From: Candidatus Arcticimaribacter sp.
Lineage (GTDB): Bacteria; Bacteroidota; Bacteroidia; Flavobacteriales; Flavobacteriaceae
Assembly (NCBI GenBank): GCA_011526275.1
Contig: WTJP01000140.1
Span: forward strand, 1 to 32,973
Reading direction: 5' to 3'
DNA: 32,973 nt
A program made the translations under genes and the position numbers. The notes beneath the pieces are model-generated. The model was not told the DNA's origin. It made no database searches and saw only the letters and a list, made by a program, of their open reading frames with translations. Below are positions 24,141 through 31,781 of the stretch, one piece after another. The first letter of the stretch is position 1. The number at the start of each line of letters is the position of its first letter.

Positions 24141-25723
24141 TATTCTTCGTCATTTTTTCTAAAGGTGGGTACGATACGTGCTTTTGTTTTTTGTTCAAAA
24201 CCATAGGCTATTTCGATGAGGGTGGGTTCACTCCATGCACGTCCAAAAATGGAGAGCCCAACGGGAAGTCCGTGAATATTCCCCATGGGTACAGTAATGT
24301 TAGGGTAGCCTGCCCATGCAGCTGGGGAGGAACTGCCGATGTGGTAATTGTCTCCGTTAAGCCAGTCGGTGCTCCAAGCTGGGCTTCCAGTGGGAGCGAT
24401 AATGGCATCGAGTTGGTGTTCATTCATCACCCGATCCATTCCCTCTTGCTGACTCATGCGTTGTAAATTGGACAAAGCAGTTAGATAGGCCTCGCTATCG
24501 AGCCCTTCTTTTTCTTGCGCCATTTTTAAGTAAGCTTGATTGTAGTATTTCAATTCAAGGCTGTCTTGCTCATTGAAAGCGATGAGTGCTTCTAAGTTTT
24601 CAATAGCGGCTTTTTCACCTAAAGAGGAGAAGTAGTCGTTTAGTCCAGCTTTGTATTCATGCAACATCACTTGAAAAGAGTGCTGCCCTGTACCACGGGG
24701 GGCAATTTCATCGATTTCAATAAGGCTAGCCCCTGCTGCTTTAATCAAGCGAACCGATTGTTGCACCAAAGAATCTACCTGCGGATTTGCACCTAGTGGA
24801 GCGGTGTAAAGTGCGATGCGTTTACCTGCAAGTCCGTTGGGCTTAAGGTAGGGGGTGTAGTCATCTAAGGCCTTATTTTTACTCGCTGCAGTTTTGCTGT
24901 CTTTGGTATCGATGCCTGTTAAGCCACCCAACGCAATAACCGCATCGGTAAGGGTGCGTGCCATGGGGCCGGCAGTATCTTGTGTAAATGAAATGGGGAT
25001 GATGCCTGAACGACTGATAAGCCCAACAGTGGGTTTAATGCCTACAATACCATTGGCGTTCGATGGACACACAATCGACCCATTCGTTTCTGTCCCAATG
25101 GCTAAAACGGTGAGGTTGGCCGAGACAGCAACGCCAGATCCCGAGCTTGAACCGCAAGGGTTTCGCGTTAAGACATAAGGATTCTTGGTTTGACCATTGA
25201 TACCACTCCAGCCACTTGAAGAATGTTGCCCGCGAAAATTGGCCCACTCGCTTAAATTGGCTTTCGCTAAAATTACCGCTCCTGCTTCCCGGAGTTTTTT
25301 CGCGACATAACTGTCTTGTAGTGGTTTAGAGTTTTGCAGTGCGCGTGAGCCTGCCGTAGTATTCATTTTATCGTGGGTATCAATATTGTCTTTTAAAACC
25401 ACAGGAATACCGTGTAAAGGTCCGCGTATTTTTCCCGCAGCCAACTCCTTGTCCAACTGTTCTGCTATGGAAAGGGCATCGGGGTTGATCTGAATGATGG
25501 ACCGTAATTGTGGGCCACTAAAATCGACCTCCTCAATGCGCTCGAGATAGGCTTGGGTGATTTCTTTGATGGTGAATTCCCCTTCATGATAGCCCTCTTT
25601 TAAGCCTTGAATATCGATTTCCATATATTCAAATTCATTGGGATCGTGTTCTATTTTTACTTCCGCTGTAATACAACTAAACAGGAGGAATGGGAGGAAA
25701 TAAAAGAGGCGTTTCGGCATCAT
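24140..25723 (-). CDS. Amidase signature family lipoprotein
   Basis: 527 residues. The N-terminus ends in LLFSC (Cys17), a lipobox, so the protein is probably lipid-anchored and exported. The amidase signature catalytic triad Ser-cisSer-Lys is present: Lys111 in PVVLKDN, cis-Ser in GSSSGSG (191-197) and nucleophile Ser216 in GTETNGSIVCPS. It hydrolyses amide bonds; a periplasmic peptide-amide or xenobiotic amide is possible, but the substrate is not readable. It is not GatA: exported, no GatB or GatC nearby. ATG codons at 25723 and 25720 are both usable. First gene of a four-gene minus-strand group (amidase, hydroxylase-CDGSH, SDR, gldA) with overlaps or short gaps of 1-27 nt. Confidence 0.9.
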   Translation of the reverse strand: MMPKRLFYFLPFLLFSCITAEVKIEHDPNEFEYMEIDIQGLKEGYHEGEFTIKEITQAYLERIEEVDFSGPQLRSIIQINPDALSIAEQLDKELAAGKIRGPLHGIPVVLKDNIDTHDKMNTTAGSRALQNSKPLQDSYVAKKLREAGAVILAKANLSEWANFRGQHSSSGWSGINGQTKNPYVLTRNPCGSSSGSGVAVSANLTVLAIGTETNGSIVCPSNANGIVGIKPTVGLISRSGIIPISFTQDTAGPMARTLTDAVIALGGLTGIDTKDSKTAASKNKALDDYTPYLKPNGLAGKRIALYTAPLGANPQVDSLVQQSVRLIKAAGASLIEIDEIAPRGTGQHSFQVMLHEYKAGLNDYFSSLGEKAAIENLEALIAFNEQDSLELKYYNQAYLKMAQEKEGLDSEAYLTALSNLQRMSQQEGMDRVMNEHQLDAIIAPTGSPAWSTDWLNGDNYHIGSSSPAAWAGYPNITVPMGNIHGLPVGLSIFGRAWSEPTLIEIAYGFEQKTKARIVPTFRKNDEE

Positions 25724-25778
25724 AATAGTCGTTCAATCAGTTGTAAATTACGGTTTTTTGCAAAAAAGGAAAGAAAAA

Positions 25779-25809
25779 TTTGTTTTTATCTCTGGAGATA
25801 GTAGTTTTG
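25779..25809 (+). promoter_or_regulatory. Promoter of the aromatic amino acid operon
   Basis: Perfect Bacteroidetes promoter: TTTG (25779-25782), a 19-nt spacer, TAGTTTTG (25802-25809). It is the best promoter in the window. The predicted start near 25815 places the leader-peptide ATG about 12 nt into the RNA. Confidence 0.75.
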
Positions 25810-25827
25810 CAGGGTTATTAAACAAAA

Positions 25828-25896
25828 ATGAACAATACGTTTTTTTACTACAACAGCTTTTATTTCTTCTATCAAGAGGAGAAAGGGACTTTGTAG
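25828..25896 (+). CDS. Phe/Tyr-rich leader peptide of the aromatic operon
   Basis: 22 codons, ATG 25828 to TAG 25894-25896, with an A-rich ATG context (ATTAAACAAAA) and the ideal distance from the promoter. Residues 5-15 read FFYYNSFYFFY: five Phe and four Tyr in eleven codons, then QEEKGTL. Such density of the operon's two end products is the mark of an attenuation leader, as in E. coli pheL. The codons GGG ACT at its end carry the antiterminator arm, so a ribosome reaching the stop would mask it. It probably has no function as a product; its translation is the sensor. Not found by size-limited gene callers. Confidence 0.87.
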   Translation: MNNTFFYYNSFYFFYQEEKGTL

Positions 25897-25952
25897 TGAA
25901 TGAACGCTAAACCATAAATGAAGTCCTGAATATTGTTCGGGACTTTTTTTTT
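25863..25952 (+). promoter_or_regulatory. Transcription attenuator (pause hairpin, antiterminator, terminator)
   Basis: Terminator: AAGTCCTGAA (25921-25930) with TTCGGGACTT (25936-25945), ten pairs with one G-T, 5-nt loop, U-run to 25952, just before pheA. Antiterminator: GGGACTT (25885-25891, last codons of the leader peptide) pairs with AAGTCCT (25921-25927), the terminator's 5' arm; the heptamer recurs in the terminator's 3' arm (25939-25945). A third hairpin, TTTCTTCT (25863-25870) with AGGAGAAA (25877-25884), covers the last Phe/Tyr codons. Stalling at Phe/Tyr codons would free GGGACTT and allow read-through. Confidence 0.82.
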
Positions 25953-25960
25953 GAATTAAG

Positions 25961-26788
25961 ATGAAAGAAAAAATCGCCATACAAGGAATTAAAGGTTCAT
26001 TTCACCATGCGGTGGCTATGGACTATTTTTCTCCTGAGGTTGCTTTAGAAGAATGCCTTAGTTTCGACGCTGTAGTCGATGCACTTTTGAGCGGGAAAGT
26101 AAAGCAGGCGGTTATGGCATTGGAGAATTCCATTGCAGGATCGATTATCCCCAATTATGCGCTCATCGATCATAACAACTTGACCATAGTGGGGGAGTAT
26201 AACTTGAATATTCACCACAACTTAATGGCCTTGGAGGGGCAAGGCATTGAAGAACTTACCGAGGTGCACTCGCACCCGATGGCACTTCTACAGTGTAAAG
26301 CTTTTTTCAAGCAATACCCACACATTAAACTCATTGAAGCATCCGACACAGCCGATGTTGCCCGTAAAATTTCAGAGGAAAAATTACTTGGAATAGCGGC
26401 CATTGCCCCAAAAGAAGCTGCGCATATTTACGGCTTAAACCTTTTGGCAACTTCTATACAAACCATTAAAAACAATGTAACCCGTTTTGTGGTGGTGCAG
26501 CAAAAAAATGGAGCTTTACCCAAAGACCAAGTCAATAAAGCTTCGTTAAAGTTTGTCCTCGACCACCAGCGGGGAAGTTTGGCTGCTGTGCTCAATGTAA
26601 TGAGCGATTGCCTGTTAAATTTAACCAAGATACAGTCCCTCCCAGTCATTGAAACCCCAGGGAAGTATGCCTTCTTTGTGGACATGACTTTTGACACCTA
26701 CGAACAATACGACAAAGCACGCAAGATTTTAGCCATCATGGCGTTAGAATTTAAAATATTAGGCGAATACGCCGACGCAAAAAAATGA
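25961..26788 (+). CDS. pheA: Prephenate dehydratase (PDT plus ACT domain)
   Basis: 275 residues. Converts prephenate to phenylpyruvate, the Phe branch. Catalytic domain 1 to about 185: IQGIKGSFHHAVA, ALENSIAGSI (53-62), and the signature NVTRFVVV with Thr174. ACT regulatory domain about 195-275, where the Phe-binding motifs usual in the family (GALV, ESRP) read GSLA (205-208) and QSLP (225-228); this form is also met in other Bacteroidetes, so feedback inhibition by Phe may be altered. No chorismate mutase is fused here; that module sits on the last gene of the operon. First structural gene after the attenuator; overlaps the next by ATGA. Confidence 0.95.
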   Translation: MKEKIAIQGIKGSFHHAVAMDYFSPEVALEECLSFDAVVDALLSGKVKQAVMALENSIAGSIIPNYALIDHNNLTIVGEYNLNIHHNLMALEGQGIEELTEVHSHPMALLQCKAFFKQYPHIKLIEASDTADVARKISEEKLLGIAAIAPKEAAHIYGLNLLATSIQTIKNNVTRFVVVQQKNGALPKDQVNKASLKFVLDHQRGSLAAVLNVMSDCLLNLTKIQSLPVIETPGKYAFFVDMTFDTYEQYDKARKILAIMALEFKILGEYADAKK

Positions 26789-27939
26789 AGATGATTACCG
26801 CTACACGATTGGAAAGCGTTAAAGAGTACTACTTCTCCAAGAAATTGCGCGAAGTGGCAGGCTTGGTACAACAAGGGAAACCCATCCTCAACATGGGAAT
26901 TGGTAGTCCCGATTTGCCTCCGCACCCCTCGGTAGTCGAGGCATTGCAAGCGGGGTTAAGCCACCCCAAAGCACATATGTACCAAAGTTATCAAGGGCTT
27001 CCTGAATTGCGTCAGGCCATGGCCGATTTTTACCAACGCAACTATGCCGTTGATTTGGATCCCAACCGAGAAGTACTGCCTTTAATGGGCTCGAAAGAAG
27101 GGATCATGCACATTTCCATGGCTTTTCTCAACAAAGGCGATGAGGTCTTGATTCCTAATCCGGGTTATCCAACCTACAGCTCGGTGACACAATTGGTCGA
27201 GGCGCGCCCTGTTTTTTATGACTTAAACGAGGCAGCGGGCTGGCAACCAGATTTTGAAGCCTTAGAGCGACTAGATACCACAAAAATAAAGCTGATGTGG
27301 GTCAATTATCCACATATGCCGACTGGGACAAAGGCGCAAGCTGCAACCTTTGAACGTCTAATTGACTGGGCTAAAAAGAATGAGGTATTGTTGGTCAACG
27401 ACAATCCCTATAGTTTTATCTTAAACGAGGAGCCCCAAAGCCTTTTGAGCTTTCCGGGAGCCAAAGCCGTTGCTATGGAACTCAACTCTTTGAGCAAATC
27501 CTTCAATATGGCTGGCTGGCGTGTAGGACAACTTTCAGGGAATGCAGAAAATATTCAAGCGGTTTTAAAGGTAAAAAGCAATATGGATTCGGGTATGTTC
27601 TACGGGATTCAGCAAGGGGCAATCGCTGCGCTCAATGCGCCGTCTTCTTGGTTTGCTGAATTGAATGCTACCTACCGCAAACGCCGCAGTTTGATTGAAA
27701 CTTTGGCGACTTCCATGAATACCACTTTTGATCCGAACAGTGTTGGACTCTTTGTTTGGGCCAAGCTCAACGACGATCGCCTCACTGCAGAGGCTTATAT
27801 AGACGAATTGCTGTACGAGAAAGACATCTTCATTACCCCAGGAACTATTTTTGGTTCCCAAGGAGAAGGCTATGTACGCTTTTCTTTGTGCGTGACTGAA
27901 GAACAAATACAAACTGCTATAAACCGAATGCAAGCATGA
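26785..27939 (+). CDS. Class I/II aminotransferase of the aromatic operon
   Basis: 384 residues of fold type I PLP aminotransferases. NYPHMPTG (174-181, NYPNNPTG-type), NDNPYS (205-210, Asp206 to PLP), Lys238 in SLSKSFNMAGWRVG as Schiff base, and the C-terminal YVRFSL Arg that binds the substrate carboxylate. Placed between pheA and tyrA with 4-nt overlaps on both sides, so it should transaminate phenylpyruvate and 4-hydroxyphenylpyruvate, or prephenate itself. It resembles LL-diaminopimelate/alanine-type aminotransferases in sequence, so the substrate rests on context. Start at 26785 is chosen for the ATGA overlap; ATG 26791 is also in frame. Confidence 0.88.
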   Translation: MKMITATRLESVKEYYFSKKLREVAGLVQQGKPILNMGIGSPDLPPHPSVVEALQAGLSHPKAHMYQSYQGLPELRQAMADFYQRNYAVDLDPNREVLPLMGSKEGIMHISMAFLNKGDEVLIPNPGYPTYSSVTQLVEARPVFYDLNEAAGWQPDFEALERLDTTKIKLMWVNYPHMPTGTKAQAATFERLIDWAKKNEVLLVNDNPYSFILNEEPQSLLSFPGAKAVAMELNSLSKSFNMAGWRVGQLSGNAENIQAVLKVKSNMDSGMFYGIQQGAIAALNAPSSWFAELNATYRKRRSLIETLATSMNTTFDPNSVGLFVWAKLNDDRLTAEAYIDELLYEKDIFITPGTIFGSQGEGYVRFSLCVTEEQIQTAINRMQA

Positions 27940-28793
27940 AAATTTATGTAATTGGTATCGGTTTAATTGGTGGTTCCATGGCTTTGGATCTAAAAGATCT
28001 TGACCCTGCCCATGAAATTATTGGAGTTGATACCAATGCTGCTCACTTAGACGAGGCCCTTTCTTTAGGGATCATCGATCAAAAGGCTACCCTAGATACG
28101 TTGAATGAAGCCGATCGTGTGATTTTAAGTATTCCGGTAAAAGACAGTATGCGTTTACTTCCTGGACTACTCGATCAATTGCACCAAGATGCTTTGTTGT
28201 GGGATGTAGGTTCGACCAAAGAGCAATTGTGTAAGGTAGTGGAAAACCACCCAAAACGCGACCAATACCTCGCAGCGCATCCCATTGCTGGAACGGAATT
28301 CTCGGGCCCCAAGGCGGCGCACAAAGGCTTGTTCTCTGGAAAACCACAAATCTTGTGTGAAGCCAAGTCAACCCGTTCTGACTTGTTAATTTGGGCCAAA
28401 ACAGCTTTCCGTCAAATGGGCATGTACCTGCGCTTTATGGATCCGAAGGAGCACGATCGCCACATGGCTTGTGTTTCTCACCTATCGCACATCAGTTCTT
28501 TTATGTTAGGGAAAACGGTACTTGAACAAGAAGCCGATGAACAAAATATTTTTGACTTGGCGGGCAGTGGATTTGAATCGACGGTGCGTTTGGCCAAAAG
28601 TTCTCCCGAAATGTGGACCCCAATATTTGAACAAAACAAAGCCAATGTGATCGATATTTTGAGCGATTACATTGATAACTTACAGAATTTCAAACGCAAA
28701 TTGGAAGACGATCAGTTCGATGATTTGCATCAACAAATGAAAAATACGAATCAATTAACCACCATTCTTAACGGAATTAAACACAACAATTAG
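27936..28793 (+). CDS. tyrA: Prephenate dehydrogenase
   Basis: 285 residues. NAD(P)-dependent oxidative decarboxylation of prephenate to 4-hydroxyphenylpyruvate, the Tyr branch. Rossmann motif GIGLIGGS (7-14) with Asp32 in GVDTN ending the second strand, which favours NAD. VGSTK at 91-95 and catalytic-site HPIAGTEFSG with His115 are conserved. The dimerization half contains HDRHMACVSHLSHISSFML. No ACT domain is attached, so feedback by Tyr must act elsewhere if at all. Overlaps the aminotransferase by ATGA; the DAHP synthase gene follows after 2 nt. Confidence 0.95.
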   Translation: MKIYVIGIGLIGGSMALDLKDLDPAHEIIGVDTNAAHLDEALSLGIIDQKATLDTLNEADRVILSIPVKDSMRLLPGLLDQLHQDALLWDVGSTKEQLCKVVENHPKRDQYLAAHPIAGTEFSGPKAAHKGLFSGKPQILCEAKSTRSDLLIWAKTAFRQMGMYLRFMDPKEHDRHMACVSHLSHISSFMLGKTVLEQEADEQNIFDLAGSGFESTVRLAKSSPEMWTPIFEQNKANVIDILSDYIDNLQNFKRKLEDDQFDDLHQQMKNTNQLTTILNGIKHNN

Positions 28794-28795
28794 AT

Positions 28796-29878
28796 ATGGA
28801 AAATTCACCCGCAATGCGCCAATGGTTAGATAACTTTGGACTTTCACACCCACTGGTTATTGGAGGACCTTGTAGCGCCGAAACTGAAGAGCAAGTCATG
28901 AAAATTGCTCATGAACTCAAAGATACCGATGTAACGGTTTACCGTGCCGGTATTTGGAAACCAAGAACGCGCCCTGGAAATTTTGAAGGGGTAGGTGCTA
29001 TTGGATTAAAATGGCTACAACGTGTTAAAGAAGAAACGGGTCTTTTGACGGCTACAGAGGTTGCCAACAAAGACCATGTTAAGTTGGCTTTAGAGCACGA
29101 TATCGATATTCTATGGATTGGTGCACGTTCTACTGTGAGCCCATTTATCGTTCAAGAAATTGCAGACGCATTGGAAGGAACCGATAAAATTGTATTGGTG
29201 AAAAACCCTGTCAATCCTGATGTTGCCCTTTGGTTGGGTGGTATTGAGCGTTTGTACACAGCCAATATCAAAAACCTTGGTCTCATCCATAGAGGATTCT
29301 CTTCTTATGGAAAATCAAAATACCGCAACAACCCAGAGTGGCAGATTGCTGTTGAGGTACAAAATCGTTTCCCCGATTTACCGCTCATTTGTGATCCATC
29401 GCACATTACAGGAAAACGCGACATGATTTTTGATACTTGTCAAATGGCGCTAGACCTCAACTTCGACGGTTTAATGGTGGAAAGTCACTGGGATCCAGAC
29501 AATGCTTGGAGTGATGCTGCACAGCAAGTTACCCCTACGGCTTTAGTGCAAATCATGAAAGACTTGAAAATTCGCGAGGCTACTACCGATGAGGAAAATT
29601 ATCAGACCGAGTTACAAAACTTACGTGCACAAATTGATATTGCCGATCAGGCTATACTTGACACCCTTGGAAAACGCATGAAAGTTGCCGAGGCTATTGG
29701 GGAAATTAAAAAAGCCAACAATGTAGCAGTATTGCAAAATAAACGTTGGAATGAAATCCTAGGAAAAATGGTTCTCGAAGGAGAAGAACGCAACCTTTCT
29801 GAAGAATTTATTCTACGCTTGTTTAAAGCCATTCACCAAGAATCGATCAATCATCAAGAGCAGATCGTGAAAGGATAA
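28796..29878 (+). CDS. Bifunctional DAHP synthase/chorismate mutase
   Basis: 360 residues in two domains. Residues 1 to about 262 are a type I-beta DAHP synthase, first step of the shikimate pathway: GGPCSAE with metal Cys26, KPRTRP (55-60) for phosphoenolpyruvate, CDPSHITGKR and VESHWDPDNAWSDAAQQ with the metal His and acids. Residues about 268-360 are an AroQ-type chorismate mutase (LRAQIDIADQAILDTLGKRM, IGEIKKA, EEFILRLFKAIHQES). This order, with mutase at the C-terminus, is known from Prevotella, where the mutase domain carries feedback inhibition by prephenate. It supplies the mutase missing from PheA and TyrA here. Last gene of the operon, followed by a terminator. Confidence 0.95.
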   Translation: MENSPAMRQWLDNFGLSHPLVIGGPCSAETEEQVMKIAHELKDTDVTVYRAGIWKPRTRPGNFEGVGAIGLKWLQRVKEETGLLTATEVANKDHVKLALEHDIDILWIGARSTVSPFIVQEIADALEGTDKIVLVKNPVNPDVALWLGGIERLYTANIKNLGLIHRGFSSYGKSKYRNNPEWQIAVEVQNRFPDLPLICDPSHITGKRDMIFDTCQMALDLNFDGLMVESHWDPDNAWSDAAQQVTPTALVQIMKDLKIREATTDEENYQTELQNLRAQIDIADQAILDTLGKRMKVAEAIGEIKKANNVAVLQNKRWNEILGKMVLEGEERNLSEEFILRLFKAIHQESINHQEQIVKG

Positions 29879-29884
29879 ACGAAG

Positions 29885-29910
29885 AAAACCGCCAATTGGC
29901 GGTTTTTTTT
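29885..29910 (+). terminator. Intrinsic terminator of the aromatic operon
   Basis: AACCGCC, loop AATT, GGCGGTT (29887-29904, perfect palindrome), then T to 29911. A-run before the stem is short but present. The stem bases match those of the terminator at 30537-30565. Confidence 0.92.
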
Positions 29911-29918
29911 TATCTTGA
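29911..29918 (+). promoter_or_regulatory. Possible -7 box variant (TATCTTGA)
   Basis: Directly abuts the terminator T-run and lies 18 nt before the ATG at 29937, the same octamer and spacing as before the amidohydrolase at 3022. Confidence 0.3.
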
Positions 29919-29936
29919 TTCAAAACGCGAATAGTT

Positions 29937-30521
29937 ATGTCTTTTTCGAATCTTCAATTGATGCGTGAAACACGTCAATTACTCGCTCCACACTGGGGAG
30001 TGGGGGTATTAGTTGCCTTTGTTTATCTCCTCATTTTGGGTGGTCCCTCCAGTGCCTTAGATGAGGTTTGGGAAGTTGTACCGCTTTTATTTACTGGACC
30101 ACTAAGCTTGGGATTTGCCTTGTTCTCTTTAGCGATTGTTAGGGAAGAACAACCGCATTTTAATCAGTTGTTTCAGGGCTTTTCATCCTATTTAAAAACA
30201 TTCTTGGCCTATTTCATGATGCTGGTGTTGATTGTTGTTGGTCTTGTCTTTTTTATCGTTCCGGGAATTGTTATCTCGCTCGCCTTTTCCATGACCTTCT
30301 ACATCATGGCCGACCGACCTGAACTTTCATTTAGCGAATGTCTTTATGAGAGTTGGACACTCACCAAAGGCTATCGTTTGAAATATCTAGGCTTGTCTCT
30401 CCGTTTTATTCCTTGGTATTTTCTTGGGGTCTTGGCTTTAGGTGTTGGGGTCTTTCTTGTACTTCCGTGGCACGAAGCAACAAATGCTCGCTTTTATGAA
30501 GAGATTAAGCGACAAAAATGA
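29937..30521 (+). CDS. DUF975-like integral membrane protein
   Basis: 194 residues with about four to five hydrophobic segments: roughly 20-36, 48-68, 88-122 (long, probably two helices around FIVPGIVISLAFSMTFYIMAD) and 152-178. The order of FSECLYESWTLTKGYRLKYLGLSLRFIPW followed by a helix and ATNARFYEEI matches the DUF975 family, whose function is unknown; related proteins sit in the inner membrane. It is bounded on both sides by intrinsic terminators with the same stem sequence, so it is a single-gene unit. No role can be assigned. Confidence 0.75.
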   Translation: MSFSNLQLMRETRQLLAPHWGVGVLVAFVYLLILGGPSSALDEVWEVVPLLFTGPLSLGFALFSLAIVREEQPHFNQLFQGFSSYLKTFLAYFMMLVLIVVGLVFFIVPGIVISLAFSMTFYIMADRPELSFSECLYESWTLTKGYRLKYLGLSLRFIPWYFLGVLALGVGVFLVLPWHEATNARFYEEIKRQK

Positions 30522-30536
30522 ATGACTTAATTAAAT

Positions 30537-30565
30537 AAAAAAACCGCCCTAAAGGCGGTTTTTTT
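30537..30565. terminator. Bidirectional intrinsic terminator
   Basis: Seven A, ACCGCC stem, loop CTAAA (30549-30553), GGCGGT, then seven T: 12 pairs in all (30537-30548 with 30554-30565). Serves the DUF975-like gene (+) and the convergent aminotransferase (-). Confidence 0.93.
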
Positions 30566-30583
30566 ATTGGGTAAGGACGGCTA

Positions 30584-31768
30584 TTATGCCAATGCTTTAG
30601 CAATTCGTCCAATGGCTTCTTTAATATTATCTACCGAAGCGGCATAGGAAATACGAATACAGTCTCCGTTACCAAAAGCATCACCAGTAACGGTGGCGAC
30701 ATGTGCTTCTTCTAGGAGATAGAGTGCAAAGTCTGATGCATTTTCAATGTTTTTTCCGCGTAAGGTTTTTCCAAAATAAGCCGATACATCTGGGAAAACA
30801 TAAAAAGCCCCTTGAGGTTGATTGAGTTTAATCCCTGGGATTTCAGCGAGTAATGAGATGATTAATTCGCGACGGCTTTTAAACTCATCGACCATATATT
30901 GAATATTGCTCACAGGTGCTTCCAAAGCGGTGATGGTAGCGCGCTGTGCTATACAGTTGGCTCCTGAGGTGATTTGTCCCTGCATCTTGTTACACGCTTT
31001 AGCAATCCACGCTGGAGCACCAATGTATCCAATGCGCCAACCGGTCATGGCAAATGCTTTGGCCACTCCGTTTACCGTAATGGTTCGGTCGTATAATTCA
31101 GGGATAGCAGCGAGACTAAAGTGAGGTGTACCGTAGTTGATGTGCTCATAAATCTCGTCAGAAAGAATATAAATGTCGGGGTACTTTTCCAAGACTTTTG
31201 CCAATGCTCGGTACTCCTCTTCCGTATAAATTGTTCCACTCGGGTTGTTGGGCGAGTTGAACATGATGAGTTTTGTTTTGGGTGTTATGGCCGCTTCCAA
31301 TTGCGCTGGCGTGATTTTAAAATCATCCTCAATACTGGTTGGGATAATGGTTGATTTTGCCTCAGCTAAGGTGGCAATTGCAGAGTAGCTCACCCAATAC
31401 GGTGCGGGTAAAAGTACTTCATCGCCAGGGTTGAGTAACACCATACACACATTGGCGATTGATTGTTTTGCTCCTGTGGAAACGACAATTTGATTGGCCG
31501 CATAGTCCAAACCATTGTCTCGTTTGAATTTAGTGATGATGGCTTGTTTTAAGTCAGCATAACCGTCAACAGGGCTATAGGAATTGTAGTTGTCGTTTAC
31601 GGCTTGGATAGCCGCTTCTTTAATGTATTCTGGTGTGTTGAAATCAGGCTCACCTAGACTCAACCCAATTACATCAATGCCTTCGTTTTTTAACTCACGG
31701 GCTTTTGCCGCCATGGCCAAGGTCGCCGAAACAGGTAAACTGTTTATTCGTGCTGATAATGCCTCCAT
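30584..31768 (-). CDS. Aspartate/prephenate aminotransferase-type enzyme (class I beta)
   Basis: 394 residues from ATG 31768; a TTG at 31774 would add two residues (MI). PLP aminotransferase of the I-beta aspartate group: SLGEPDFNTP (37-46), STGAKQSI (97-104), SPNNPSG (172-178, Asn to PLP), SDEIYEHINY (Asp204, Tyr207), Lys237 in VAKAFAMTGWRIGY, and CIRISYA with the substrate-carboxylate Arg near 373. Enzymes of this group transaminate aspartate and, in several bacteria and plants, prephenate to arogenate. It lies 13 nt downstream of the desaturase gene on the same strand, so it may be cotranscribed, though the functions are unrelated. It is a second candidate aromatic aminotransferase in the window. 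Confidence 0.88.
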   Translation of the reverse strand: MEALSARINSLPVSATLAMAAKARELKNEGIDVIGLSLGEPDFNTPEYIKEAAIQAVNDNYNSYSPVDGYADLKQAIITKFKRDNGLDYAANQIVVSTGAKQSIANVCMVLLNPGDEVLLPAPYWVSYSAIATLAEAKSTIIPTSIEDDFKITPAQLEAAITPKTKLIMFNSPNNPSGTIYTEEEYRALAKVLEKYPDIYILSDEIYEHINYGTPHFSLAAIPELYDRTITVNGVAKAFAMTGWRIGYIGAPAWIAKACNKMQGQITSGANCIAQRATITALEAPVSNIQYMVDEFKSRRELIISLLAEIPGIKLNQPQGAFYVFPDVSAYFGKTLRGKNIENASDFALYLLEEAHVATVTGDAFGNGDCIRISYAASVDNIKEAIGRIAKALA

Positions 31769-31781
31769 AATCAATAGTTTT

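Noticed and set aside
25786..25980. 64-codon minus-strand frame across the pheA leader
   Set aside because: Spans the attenuator in antisense; the + strand leader peptide, promoter and hairpins explain this stretch better.
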